Assembly: GCF_002288925.2 (NCBI RefSeq)
Contig: NW_022098001.1
Location: 8,901,996-8,965,995 of the forward strand
DNA from: Delphinapterus leucas
Lineage: Eukaryota > Chordata > Mammalia > Artiodactyla > Monodontidae
Length of the DNA stretch: 64,000 nt
Reading direction: 5' to 3'
The translations under genes and the position numbers were made by a program. Each line of letters opens with the position of its first letter. Position 1 is the stretch's first letter. This document shows positions 10,691 to 22,214 of this stretch, one piece after another. The notes under the pieces are model-generated. The model was not told the DNA's origin and made no database searches. It saw only the letters and a program-made list of their open reading frames with translations.

Positions 10691-12420
10691 TTTAGTCCTC
10701 TTCACCCTTTGGACAATAGTTAACGTGTCCCGATTTTTATTCATTTCTATTATTTCTTGGGGAACCTATCAGTAGCTTTCTAGTGGTTTATTTAGGGTCT
10801 TCAGCATTTTCTTGGCAGGTTTCTAGTAATTAGGTCTAATGCATTTATATAGCATTAAGTTTGAAATCACATAAATTTGTAATTTGATCGTTTATTTTCT
10901 TATGTGACCTTGTCATATCAAAAGAAACTGGCAGAAAATGGTCTTTCTTATGGATTTAAGGAAACGTTAGGAGTACTTTGGGGGCACATAACTATATAAT
11001 CGATAATTCTATCTCCAAATAAACAGCTACACTTGTCCTTTTCATAATATAAATCCTACTATCTTCAGAATAACCCCTGTACCATTTTAACATTGAAAAA
11101 GTCACATCTTAAATTAATATATTAGACTTTCGTCATGAAGGCTCAGCTCTAGTGGGTAGGACATAAAAGGAAAATAGTAGGCTTTGGGTGAACGCAGACT
11201 GTTTGTTCAGGGAAATCAATTAAGTGGCTCAGTGATGATGAAATCTGTCTAAACTGGTATTACAGACTTGCAGAAATATAGGGAACAGTTGAAGAGGGTT
11301 GGATGTTTTGCATATTATCATGTCATCATGATATTTGCTGAACTGTTGTGGGACTGGTCCTCACATGTAGTTTGTCTTCACTTCCAACCTCACACTGATA
11401 GCCCTTACAATACAACCTGACTTACGTATGGTAAATGGAGCTTTATAAAATGCCATTGATTATTCCCTATAAGTTTATTTAAAGGGACTTGATGACAGCG
11501 TAAATGACTAGTAAAAGTCATGAATTTCAGCTGGAACTATAAATTTGGGATTTAGACTTTATATCCCAAATTTACCACTTAGCATATTATCTGGAACGTT
11601 TTGGGCACACAGTAAATGTTTGCCTAACAAATTACTATTGATTTTTTGTGGTCCATGCTGCCTGTCCGTGACCCCCTCACTTCCACGTTCCTTCAAGAGA
11701 AGAGTGCAGTGGGACTGATGGGGGACTCTTCAAATGTCTGTCAGTGCCCTAAGGGGAAACCTGAGGGGGGTCCCAGTGAAAGTGTGAGTGTGGGGCTGCA
11801 CCGAGATACAGGAGGGGTGGGGTCAGGCATGTGGAAAAGACTGCAGATAGATTTGAGCCAGTTTTCTTTCACACTGAAAAGAAAAGGTAGTTGGACAATC
11901 TCAGGAGGAGATTGAAGTACCAGTATTCAAGACAGATTAGACATTTTTTTTTCCTAAATGTACCTGTTTGGTTTAAACACAAGTATTGGTTGTTTTTAAT
12001 TTATTCCCCCACTGCAAATAGCATTTTATTTCTAAAATTGCTTTAGTGGGCTAACCTGGGATGTAGCCACCACTTATAATGGGAAAAATATGCATTCCAA
12101 ATTCTGGTAAGTTAGAGTGAATTTTCAGAGTGCAGTTTCTCCTCTATTGATGGTAACATAATCTGACTCTCTTTCTTTCATTTTTCTGACCGTGCTTTCT
12201 TGTTAGTGGGCAACAGAGCTTCTCCTTATTAAGCCCTTCTTTCCTCTTTTTCACCACTTTATTACTCGTCATTGACTTTAGTAGCCTCATAAGTTGATGC
12301 CTTACCCATAGATTTTCTGGAAAATATCTACAGGTCCCTGTACCTTGTCTATGTTTAGTAGATAGCAAGTCCTTTTTCACACCACATCTTTTTTATAACT
12401 GAATCTTCTATTTATTATAG
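10691..12420. other. Non-coding sequence, probable ANKRD46 5' intron
   Basis: The sequence is moderately AT-rich. A frame of 89 codons at 11646-11915 has no recognisable domain or exon signals, so I do not call it a gene. No repeat family was recognised with confidence. Confidence 0.4.
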
Positions 12421-12521
12421 ATCCTTGCTGGCACATTTCTGGATAGTCTGTTGAACCTTCTTAAGAATTCAGAGAAACTGCCGTGGGACCACGAAGAGAA
12501 AGATCTAATCTTAAGGCTTAC
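12421..12521 (+). other. Candidate non-coding exon upstream of ANKRD46
   Basis: A pyrimidine-rich tract ending in 'ttattatag' (12412-12420) is a plausible acceptor, and 'gtgagtatt' (12522-12530) is a good donor. The 101-bp segment between them is thus bounded like an internal exon. Its first frame has no stop (ILAGTF...ILRL). Joining it to the exon that starts at 15296 puts this frame out of register with the ANKRD46 start codon. The simplest reading is a 5' UTR exon of ANKRD46. A chance pair of splice-like sites is also possible. Confidence 0.35.
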
Positions 12522-12530
12522 GTGAGTATT

Positions 12531-14642
12531 TTCTACTGTGGACTCCCTCACAACATGTGAAAGCTTCAGTGAACTGTGGCCTTGCTTTTGGGCAGATTCA
12601 GTTCTATAGTCAAGATGAAAAATGTTGTCTATCATTGGGCTTATTAAATTTGGAGGTTAGTAGTTTCTCAAGGGCACAAAGAAATCACAAAATAAACCAT
12701 GCTTATTCTCACTTAAAAAATAGGCAAGAAAGACTTGTCCTTTTTACTGAGCTGATATTCGAAAGAATCCCAGTCTGCAAACCACAAGAATTCTTAACTG
12801 TTTGAACCAAAAATACCAAGTAGATTGTTTTTCATTATCTATTCTTAGAGAATTTAACCGAAACATGGTACCTCTTGAAAAGCACTTGATATGTGGTATT
12901 TTAATTTTTTAAAAGCCTGTGATACCTCTGTCTTTTTTATGGTCCAATCCAATGACTACTGTAGGGGAAAATAGGGAGATTACCCTTGAAAGAGAATTCT
13001 TGACTGTTTTTTTGAGAAACGTCTTCCCATTGGGTTAATTTCTTTAAAAAGCATTATATAGTGTCATAATCTGAGGTTTATCTTATCTTGATCCCTGTAA
13101 CTCTTAATCATAAACATATTTTCCCATTATTTAGCATTATCCTTAACAGCTCCTTCTCACCCTTTATATCCAACAGGTCATTGAGTTGTGTTCATGCTAT
13201 CTAGTGTATCGCTCTCCAGTATGCCCCCTTCTCTCTGCCACTGCCTTAGATCAGGCTATCATCATTTCTTGCCTGGATCTCTATAATGACACTGATTGAT
13301 CTCCCTGTCTCCAATCTTGACCCTCTCCAAACTAACCTCTCTGTATTGCCAAAAAGTCATCTTTCTGAAAGACTAATATACTAAGACCATGCCATTTCCT
13401 TGACTTGAAATCCTTCAATGACTCCTTACTAAATAAAATTCAGATATAATAAATCTTACTATGGACTTGTTAGGAAGATTAAATAAAATTCATTAAGACC
13501 CCTTAATGCAGTACCTGGCTTGGAACAGGCTCTCAGTCTGTGTTAGTGTTTCCCCCTTGCACGCATGGCAGCAGCAGAGCTTAAGGTGGCCCAGGAATAG
13601 AGGGACAGTGGCTCTGCTGGAAACCAGGCTAAAAGGAGTGGGGGCCAAGAATCTCACCGAACTCCAGAGCCAGGCTTTCCTAAATCCCTGGGAGGTTAGG
13701 CACAATAGATTGATCTAGCATCCAGTTCCATCTGTGTTCCAGGAAGACTTTGCCTGATAAATTATAAGCCAAGCTCATGTGTGACTAAGCTTTTTTAAAC
13801 CTTAGAGTAAGGGAGCCATCTTAACAAACACATCGGTCTCTGCCTTTGTGTTTTCTTGTTTTGGTTTGTTTTCTCTTTAACTTCTTAGTAAAGTTTCTTT
13901 TGTCAGGCTTTAACTTTTTCTTAAATGAACCAAGGAAAGGATAATTGCAGGTGGGGTGGAGACACACCCACACACGCACGCATGCACACACGCACGCATG
14001 CACGCACGCACTGAGAGACCAAGAAATTGCTGAGGGCAGGGAAGTGTCAATGAAGGATGTGTGGAAACACCTACTGGTGAACCGAGGCTACTCAGATGGG
14101 TGAAGTATTAGCATGGACACAGCTGGGATTGCTGCCTTTGTCCTGCCTCTGCATCCCCACAGAGACCTGTTTTTCCTCATCTCTCCATCTTAAGACAGTG
14201 GGAGTTTGGCAAAATCAGATATTTAGATAACCACAGAACAAAGCAGAATAGGATCAATACTGTAAAAAGGACAGAATCCTTAATTTCATGATACTTCCAG
14301 TTTTTAAATTTAGTTTGTTGCCTTCCTTAGCTTTTCTCTTTCTATGAAAAATTTGAAGTTTGTGCTCTAAACACAACATTTAGCAGGTCCTTATTGAGTG
14401 TGAATTAAGTTATTGTTTTTTTCATGCTGATTTAGTTAACTTTTGAGCTGATAATTCTGTTTTACCATATAGAATATCTCAAATACAATAAAAAGCAAAT
14501 ATATGGAAGAGAATTACTTTGTTTTAAATAAGAATCTCTACCAGTAGTAGCGTTTGTGTGTGTGTATGTGCGTGTATAGGTAGTTTTATGAAGTTTAAGG
14601 AACATGCTGTCTTTGTCTTCTGATGATGTAATAAACTTAAAT
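12531..14642. other. Non-coding sequence, probable ANKRD46 5' intron
   Basis: No exon or named repeat was recognised apart from the CA/CGCA-type microsatellite at 13961-14010. A few sub-80-codon frames overlap on both strands and have no protein-like character. Confidence 0.4.
13961..14010 (+). repeat. Alternating CA/CG microsatellite
   Basis: The tract mixes ACAC, GCAC and GCATGCAC units, so purines and pyrimidines alternate over about 45 bp with several CG steps. Such tracts can adopt left-handed Z-DNA. The copy pattern is imperfect. Confidence 0.8.
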
Positions 14643-14656
14643 CTAAGCACTTATAT

Positions 14657-14864
14657 CTTTTTTTTTTTTTTTTGCTGTACGCGGGCCTCTCACTGTTGTG
14701 GCCTCTTCCGTTGCGGAGCACAGGCTCTGGACGCGCAGGCTCAGCAGCCATGGCTCACGGGCCCAGCCACTCCGCGGCATGTGGGATCTTCCCGGACCAG
14801 GCCATGAACCCGTGTCCCCTGCATCTGCAGGCGGACTCTCAACCACTGCGCCACCAGGGAAGCC
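14657..14864 (-). mobile_element. CHR-type SINE, compact form
   Basis: On the minus strand it begins 'gggcttccctggtggcgcag', which holds the tRNA-like A box, continues through the 'ccgcggagtggctgggccc' type body and ends in a T/A run of about 17. A direct repeat 'ctaagcacttatat' flanks it at 14643-14656 and 14865-14878. CHR SINEs are tRNA-derived, moved by L1 machinery, and typical of whales, hippos and ruminants. Confidence 0.93.
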
Positions 14865-14908
14865 CTAAGCACTTATATTTTGCTTCACTTTAAAAATATC
14901 TCAATCCA

Positions 14909-15027
14909 GGGACTTCCCTGGCCGTCCAGTGGTTAACACTCCATCCTTCCAATGCAGGGGATGCAGGTTTGATCCCTGGTTGGGGAACTAAGACCCACGT
15001 GCCGCGTGGCGTGGCCAAAAAAAAAAA
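14909..15027 (+). mobile_element. CHR-type SINE, short form
   Basis: It starts 'gggacttccctggccgtcca', continues with a 'gtttgatccctggttgggg' B-box region and ends 'gcgtggccaaaaaaa'. Length is about 120 bp with an A-tail of eleven. A short repeat of 'atctca' on both sides may be a partial target-site duplication. It lies 270 bp upstream of the first ANKRD46 coding exon. Confidence 0.88.
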
Positions 15028-15295
15028 TCTCAGTGTTTTTATATGATGAAAAGTGAAGCATGGCTTTATGGTAATTTAATTGCAATTTTGATTCAACAGA
15101 TATGAAAAAAATGAGACATTTTAATGGAAAATAAAATAATAATAATTGATAACTCTGTTGTTGTTTCTGTTTGGTGAGGTAATTTATTAGAGGCAGGAGG
15201 CCAAGAAGAAAAAGAAATAGTGCTTTTCTAAATGACTTCATTGTCTTGATTTAGTTGGCTTCTCTGAGTCTTGTTCACCTCATATTTCGTTACAG

Positions 15296-15632
15296 GCACA
15301 TTCCGTCACCACATCTGAACAATGTCCTACGTTTTTGTGAATGATTCTTCTCAGACTAATGTGCCCCTGCTACAAGCCTGTATTGATGGAGACTTTAACT
15401 ACTCCAAGAGGCTTTTGGAAAGTGGCTTTGACCCAAATATTCGTGACACCAGGGGCAGAACAGGCCTTCACCTCGCAGCAGCCCGAGGGAATGTAGACAT
15501 CTGCCAGTTATTACATAAATTTGGTGCTGATCTCCTGGCCACAGATTATCAGGGAAACACAGCTCTTCATCTCTGTGGCCACGTGGATACTATTCAATTC
15601 TTAGTTTCCAATGGACTCAAAATTGATATTTG
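15296..15632 (+). CDS. ANKRD46: ANKRD46 first coding exon
   Basis: The exon starts after the acceptor 'tacag' at 15295. It has 26 nt of 5' UTR, then ATG at 15322-15324. It ends with 'gatatttg' before the donor 'gtaagt' at 15633. It codes residues 1-103 and two bases of Cys104. The acceptor just upstream shows that at least one non-coding exon lies further 5'. Confidence 0.93.
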
Positions 15633-18600
15633 GTAAGTTCTGTGGTTTTTGAAGTCTTGTCACTTCTTCCCATTAGTCTGTCAACCAATGATCTAATCTT
15701 GGAGTCCATTGATTTTGTTTCCTCACTGATTGAGCACAGCAAGTTCAGAAGGGTATTGAGGACAATGAATAAGGGAACAAGAGGCTGACTTCTAGATTTA
15801 TGCTGAAGCAGTGTATGTTTTTCTATGAAAATAGTGGCTAGGTTCTGCTACTAATTAATTGTGTATTGTAAGACAAGGGCACTTGTCAACAATCTATTAC
15901 AGCCTGGGCACTGCACATACTGTGTTTAGCTCATTTAATCCTCAGAATGAATAACTCTTAAGGTAGGTATTCATTTTATAGATGAAATAATTGAGACAAG
16001 CATTTTGAGTTAAATGACTTAACAAAGGTCACACAGCTGGAATCTGAACCTAGTTCCACCTGATTCCAAAGCTTGTTTGCCTTCTGTCCTATAATATACC
16101 ATGCTAGCTTCATAATCTCTCTGGGGTGCTCACAGTCCTTTTGATACTGAACAATTTGAAGAAGTAGTGGTTTTTTTGGTTTGTTTTAGTGATTCCGTCT
16201 CTTGAGTGGGAAAGATCAGGCCACTTTAAAAAGTGACCTTGACCTTTAAGCCACAGTTTCATGTTGCCCTAATTTATTGGTGCTCTAGTGTCCCTAAATT
16301 CGAATAAGACAGTAAATGGTTCTGCTGCTACAGAACAAGATGTGGTGGGAATTAACTATAGGATTCAGTGTTACTTGGGCTCTCTCCTGTTGTTAAATAG
16401 CTAGGTGAACCAAAGCAGCTTATTTGATTGCTTTTGAGCGTGGGTGTTTTTTTTTGTTGTTTGTTTAATTCTTAGACATTTAAAAAATATATACACCCTT
16501 CTCATGAAATATATAAATGTCAGATAAGGATGAATCTAGAATTTTCCAATTAATTTCTAGGAAGATGCCCTCCTTTTCTTTTATTTATTCTCATTTATCT
16601 ACTCTTGCCTGTATATATTTTTTTTCCTTTTTCTCTAAAAGGAAAAAAAAAAAAGGTTAACTCAAAATTCAGGTTCCGCCTCAACCGCTGGTTCTGCTCT
16701 GGGTTTTAATTTCGAGTTAATGGGGCCCATGCCTTCCTCACTGAGATCTACACAAATGGCTACTAACAGTATAATATAACCCCTTTATTTTTATGAACTT
16801 TTTAGCAATCATCAAGGTGCTACACCCCTGGTTCTGGCAAAGCGCAGGGGAGTGAATAAAGATGTCATCCGATTGCTGGAATCTTTGGAAGAGCAGGAGG
16901 TAAAAGGATTTAACAGAGGAACTCACTCAAAACTGGAGACTATGCAGACAGCTGAGAGTGAAAGGTACTTTGATACTTTCAAGTAAAGTGCTTTGATACT
17001 TTCTTTGAACTTATATTAGTCCTTATGGCTCCAGATTACAATTGAAAAGCTATTAACGGAAAGTACTATGTGCCCACATGCACAGAATGTTCTGTTAGCC
17101 ACTGGGCAAGGGCAGCCTGCTGTATTGGTAGTACAAGTGAAAAGAGCTGAATAAGAGGGAGGGAAACAGGAGTCTGAGAATTTAAGTACAGATCACAAAA
17201 AGAATGGAATTTCGAAAAAGGAGGAGAAAGATAAGTCAGGACAAGAACTTGGACAGTATTAGAAAAGACCAAAAAGCTACCTTTCAAAGGTAGGGAATTA
17301 AAGTGCTGAGGAAAAGTAAAACAGGAGGAGAGTAAGACAAGACTTAAGACATACACAGTTCAGTGATGTGAAAGTGACTTTTACATGAGACGGTACAAAT
17401 GAAATTTGGGCTCCTGTAAGTAATTGAAGCTAAGATGTAGCGACTGACAGGGTCTCAAATATCTCATCATTTCTCATCTAGAAGCAGTTTAGAACATAGT
17501 TCAGGGAGCTCTGGAAAGGTGACCAGGCATCTTTTCTCTGGCATCACGGGCTCAACAGGTAAAGTCTCTAGGCCAGACTTAGTTGTACTAGCATGTAGTT
17601 TGGTTGACCACCATGGAGTTTAAGGTTTCCAGGTATTACAGGGGAGGAAGGATGATGAGCTTTATAGTCTCCTCCCACAATTTTCAGTGGACTAGGGCCC
17701 TCAGTAGCTATTGACCCAGTAGCAGATTGACCAAGACTTGGAATTAGGAGCATATGGTCCACTTAGACTGTTGATATCATTGTTTCTGTGAGTTCCAGAT
17801 AAAATCCTCTGTTTTTCATAGTTCACCCTTAATTTGATTCTTCTGTGCCCGTGACTCCTTTCCTCCCTCTTCGTGGACTGCCTGGTGTACTCCTTGGGGA
17901 CCATTAATTCTACTCTCAAGTTTAGGATTATTTTGTTTGTTACAAATACTTATTATTGTCCAAAGAAATTAAACAGTTTTACTTCTAGAACAGTGCATGC
18001 TCCTTATGAGTTATCACTGAAGGCTGGCAAGTACATAAAATAAGAAGCCAGAGGTGCATTGGCAAGCCCTTCTTTCACCTGTGTGCTCTGGATTGGCAGT
18101 CAAGATGCTATAAGCAATTCAATAACATTGAGTTATCTGTTTTTTATTAAAGATCATGTTCTTGCAAAATAACTTAAAATTTATTTTCAAAACTACTTTA
18201 AGCTTCTTTACTGTGAAAAATGTCCGAGAATGTGCATTTTCTTGGTATATATTCAGGACTCTGCTTGGTATATTTTGTTAATAGCCAATTTCTTGGCATC
18301 TCTTTATTAGAAATATACTTTATTTTGCCTCAGTTGTGATTATTTATTAACTAAGAAGTGATTAGTCATTTGAGCAATGCAATATGAAGTATTTATTCCT
18401 ACTTCTTTCACGTACCTGCCATTGCACTTCAGCATGAGAATTTGCATTATTTACGGCATTATGTAAAGCCTGTTCTTTGAAAATTGAATTATTAATACTT
18501 GTACTACCTAGTTGTCCTATCTTACTCCTGCCCTTCAGTGTCATGGTAGGAAGGTGTGGTTGAAGCTTAAATTAAAAAGCTTAAAGCAGCATCACTGGCT

Positions 18601-21600
18601 ATTAGGGAAAATGCAGATCAAAACCACAGTGAAATACCACTTTATACCCAATAGGATGGCTACAATCAAAAAGATGGACAACAACAAGTACTGGCAATGA
18701 TGTGAAAAAATTCGAGCCGTCATACATTGCTGGTGGGAATGTAAAATAGCATAGCTGCTGTGGAAGACAGTCTGGCACCTCCTCAAAAAGTTACACAGAA
18801 TTACCATACGACCCAACAATTCTACTTTTAGGTATACACCCAAGAAAATTGAAAACACATGTCACACAAAAACTTGTACATGAATTTCATAGAAGCATTA
18901 TTTATAATAACCAAAAGGTGGAAACCACCTAAAAGTCCATCGATGATGAGTGGATAAACAAACTGTCATCTATCCATCTAGTGAAACATTATTCCACCAT
19001 AAAAAGGAATGTAATACTGATATGTGCTACAACGCAGATGAGCTTTGAAAACATGCTACATGAGAGAAGCCAGGCACAAAAGGCCAAATATCATATGATT
19101 CCATTTATATGAAGTGTCCATAATCAGCAAATAGAAAGTAGTGGTGCCAGGAGCAGGGGAAGGGGCAGTGGGAAGTGGCTGCTGAAGGTACAGAGTTTAT
19201 TATAGAGGCGACCAAATGTTCTAAAATTAGATAGTGGAGATGGTTCTACAACGTTGCGAATTTACTAAAAACCACTGAATCATGTACTTTAATTTTTTAA
19301 ATTTTACTTGTTGCTGTGTGCAGGCTTTCTCTAGTTGCAGCGAGCAGGGGCTACTCTTCATTGTGGCGCACGGGCTTCTCATCGTGGTGGCTTCTCTTGT
19401 TGCAGAGCATGGGCTTGAGGCACACGGGCTTCAGTAGTTGCAGCATAGGGGCTCAGTAGTTGTGGCATGTGGGCCCTAGAGCAAGTGGGCTTCAGTAGTT
19501 GCAGCACACGGGCTCAGTAATTGTGGTGCGTGGGCTCTAGGGCGCACTGGCTTTAGTAGTTGTGACGTGTGGGCTCAGAAGTTGTGGCTTGCGGGCTCTA
19601 GAGCACAGGCTCAGTAGTTGTGGCGCATGGGCTTAGTTGCTCCGTGGCATATGGGATCTTCCCGGACCAGGGATGGAAACTGTGTCCCCTGCATTAGCAG
19701 GTAGATTCTTAACCACTGCACCATCAGGGAAGCCCCTGAATCACATACTTTAAAAAGATGAATTTTATAGTACATGAATTACATCAATTTAAAAAAAGTG
19801 AGGGAGGGACTTCCCTGGTGGCACAGTGGATATGACTCCATGCTTCCAGTGCAGGGGGCCTGGGTTTGATCCCTGGTTAAGGAACCAGATCCCACATGCA
19901 TGCTGCAACTAAGAGTTTGCATGCCACAACTAAGGAGCCCACGTGCTGCAACTATGGAGCTGGTGAGCTGCAACTAAGGAGCCTGCGAGCCACAACTAAG
20001 GAGCCCGCCTGCCACAACTAAGACCCCGTGCAACCAAATAAATATTTTTTAAAAAATAAAAAAAGTGGGGGAAAAGTTTAAAGGGATTGGCTAGTACATG
20101 GCATTGTGGCATAGCTGTGTAATGATTAGCCTTTTCTAGAACAGGAGATAAAGCAAGATTTTGAATGTATTTAGTGTTTTCCAGTCCCCTTATGATTCCC
20201 TGAAACATAGCATAACTTCTTAAGGGCCTATCAGTCAAGTTGATGAAAAACATTTCCCCACACCCCCTTATATCCTAAGTTTAATTTAGTTCCTTTTTAT
20301 TCTGTAGGTATGGGATGACAGAGACAGTGTAGGTGACACATGTACAAAAAAGATTACACATGCACACACAGACCATCATGCTAGAATCAGGTATTTCCTA
20401 GACAGTAGAAAACACTTCATTGGATCAGGTTGCTATAGACAGTTCTGATTGGCAAAACTTCATGGGCTCCTAGAGAACGTGCAACTGAATTCTCATTTTA
20501 CAGGTCCCTACCCCACCCGCCACTATCCAAAAGTAGAGTGTCCCTAGGAAACCTTTCCTTAAGCCGAGATGGCATAAAGCAATTGCCTTAGGACTCATCT
20601 TACTAATGGATGCACAAAATAAATCGAGATAAAGCACAGATGCTCACAGACACAGTTCAAGGATATTGCAGCTGGATGCTGAGATGCTGCGTGTAGTTCC
20701 TGGGGAAGGAGCTTGGTGGTGCCACTCTTCCTGCAAAATAAACATTAAACACTGTTTTTGCTTTTCGCCTTTTTTCGTATGAAAGCAAAAATCCTTTTGG
20801 GATTACTTTCAGTTAGCAAATACTGGTAGTATTGTAGATGTTTCTTAAAAGTGAGGAGGCATAAAGCAAACTTTCAAAAAATGGGGGATACCTGTATATC
20901 TAACACTTTTAAGTATGAGAGCATGTTGACTCAGACATAGTCAATAAATTTCATGTAAGTCAAAATTAACCTCTCCTGAACTTCTTAAAGTTCTAATCTT
21001 ATTTTTGAACTTGCTTGAGTTTTCTTTAAATTTTTGTGTTGTTGTAGATTCCCATTGAAAATGTCTTCTCCTATTCAGAAGATAAATATTAAAAAAAGTT
21101 TGGATGTCAAACAGATTGGCCCATTAAGAAATCACCTTCCCATGATTAGAGAAGACTCTAAATGCCAGTAAACGCCGAAGTGCCTTTGTTTAACAGTGTC
21201 AAGAAGTAAAATAAAGTTATAGGTTACCAAAAAAAAAAAAAAAACACTGTCAATTTTGCATGATGAACCCAGGCTCTTAAGACATTGTTTTGTGCTGTTT
21301 CCATTGTTCTGTCCCAAGATGGTTGGAAGAATATGAAGAGAAGGAGTTTAGGAAGGATAATAACAGCGGTAGATAGTTGATACCTGTGATTACGGTCATT
21401 GTGGCTTTAATCTAAATGATACCCTGTTGTTGGTCCTGTATGTTGTGACATAATTGTGGGTGCTAATCCCTTAGAGCTTCAAATTCATCACTGTGCAGCC
21501 TTCCAAATACCAATGTCAGATATACTCTATTTGTAGTGGTCATATTTCTTGCTTATATAGTTACGAAAACCTGAATCAGTGTTTTTATGGTATTTGTGCT

Positions 21601-22172
21601 ACCTTATTTTCAAGTAGACTCAGCCTTTATATAGAAGAGAAATAAACGTATTTTGTGTTATTGTACAAGATGGAACTAAAACCAGTAGGAGGAACCTATT
21701 AAGAGGAATTCCTAATGGTTAGCCCTGTCCAAGTGCACAATAGACTGAAGAGTAAGCATGCATTACTAGAGTATTACAGTTTAAAGAAGGAATTCCTTCA
21801 TTGGTCAGATTATTGAACTAAATTAATAAAAATTCCCTTTTCACTTTAAGATTCACATACTCTATAGAACAGTTTTTTAGACTTGCCCGTCTTTGCTTAT
21901 TTCCATTAACATGAGTTCTCAAATTTTGAATCATCGTGTTGAATTCTAAATTTCAAATAACCAAAATGTGTTTTGCTTTGGTACCTGGTGGAAACAACTT
22001 ATTTGACCTACTTCAAGACTTCTGCTTGGGACGTTTTTATTAGAAAAGGATTTTTAACTGACTCTTCTAGATACTAAACCAAGAAACATAATCATTACTG
22101 TTTAGCAGTTTATAGTTAAAGTTAGATTGTCCAGATACCTGCACGTATATAAATCAGTACACAAATGGGTGA

Positions 22173-22214
<42 letters not shown>

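Noticed and set aside
14604..14893. Several frames of about 70 codons on both strands
   Set aside because: They are translations of a CHR SINE. The same peptide patterns recur at 32482-32934, 37503-37800, 48440-48874 and 59042-59399.
15322..15636. A 104-codon protein ending in IDIW as a complete small gene
   Set aside because: The last codon and stop arise only from reading past the GT donor at 15633. Splicing to 16806 restores the ANKRD46 frame.
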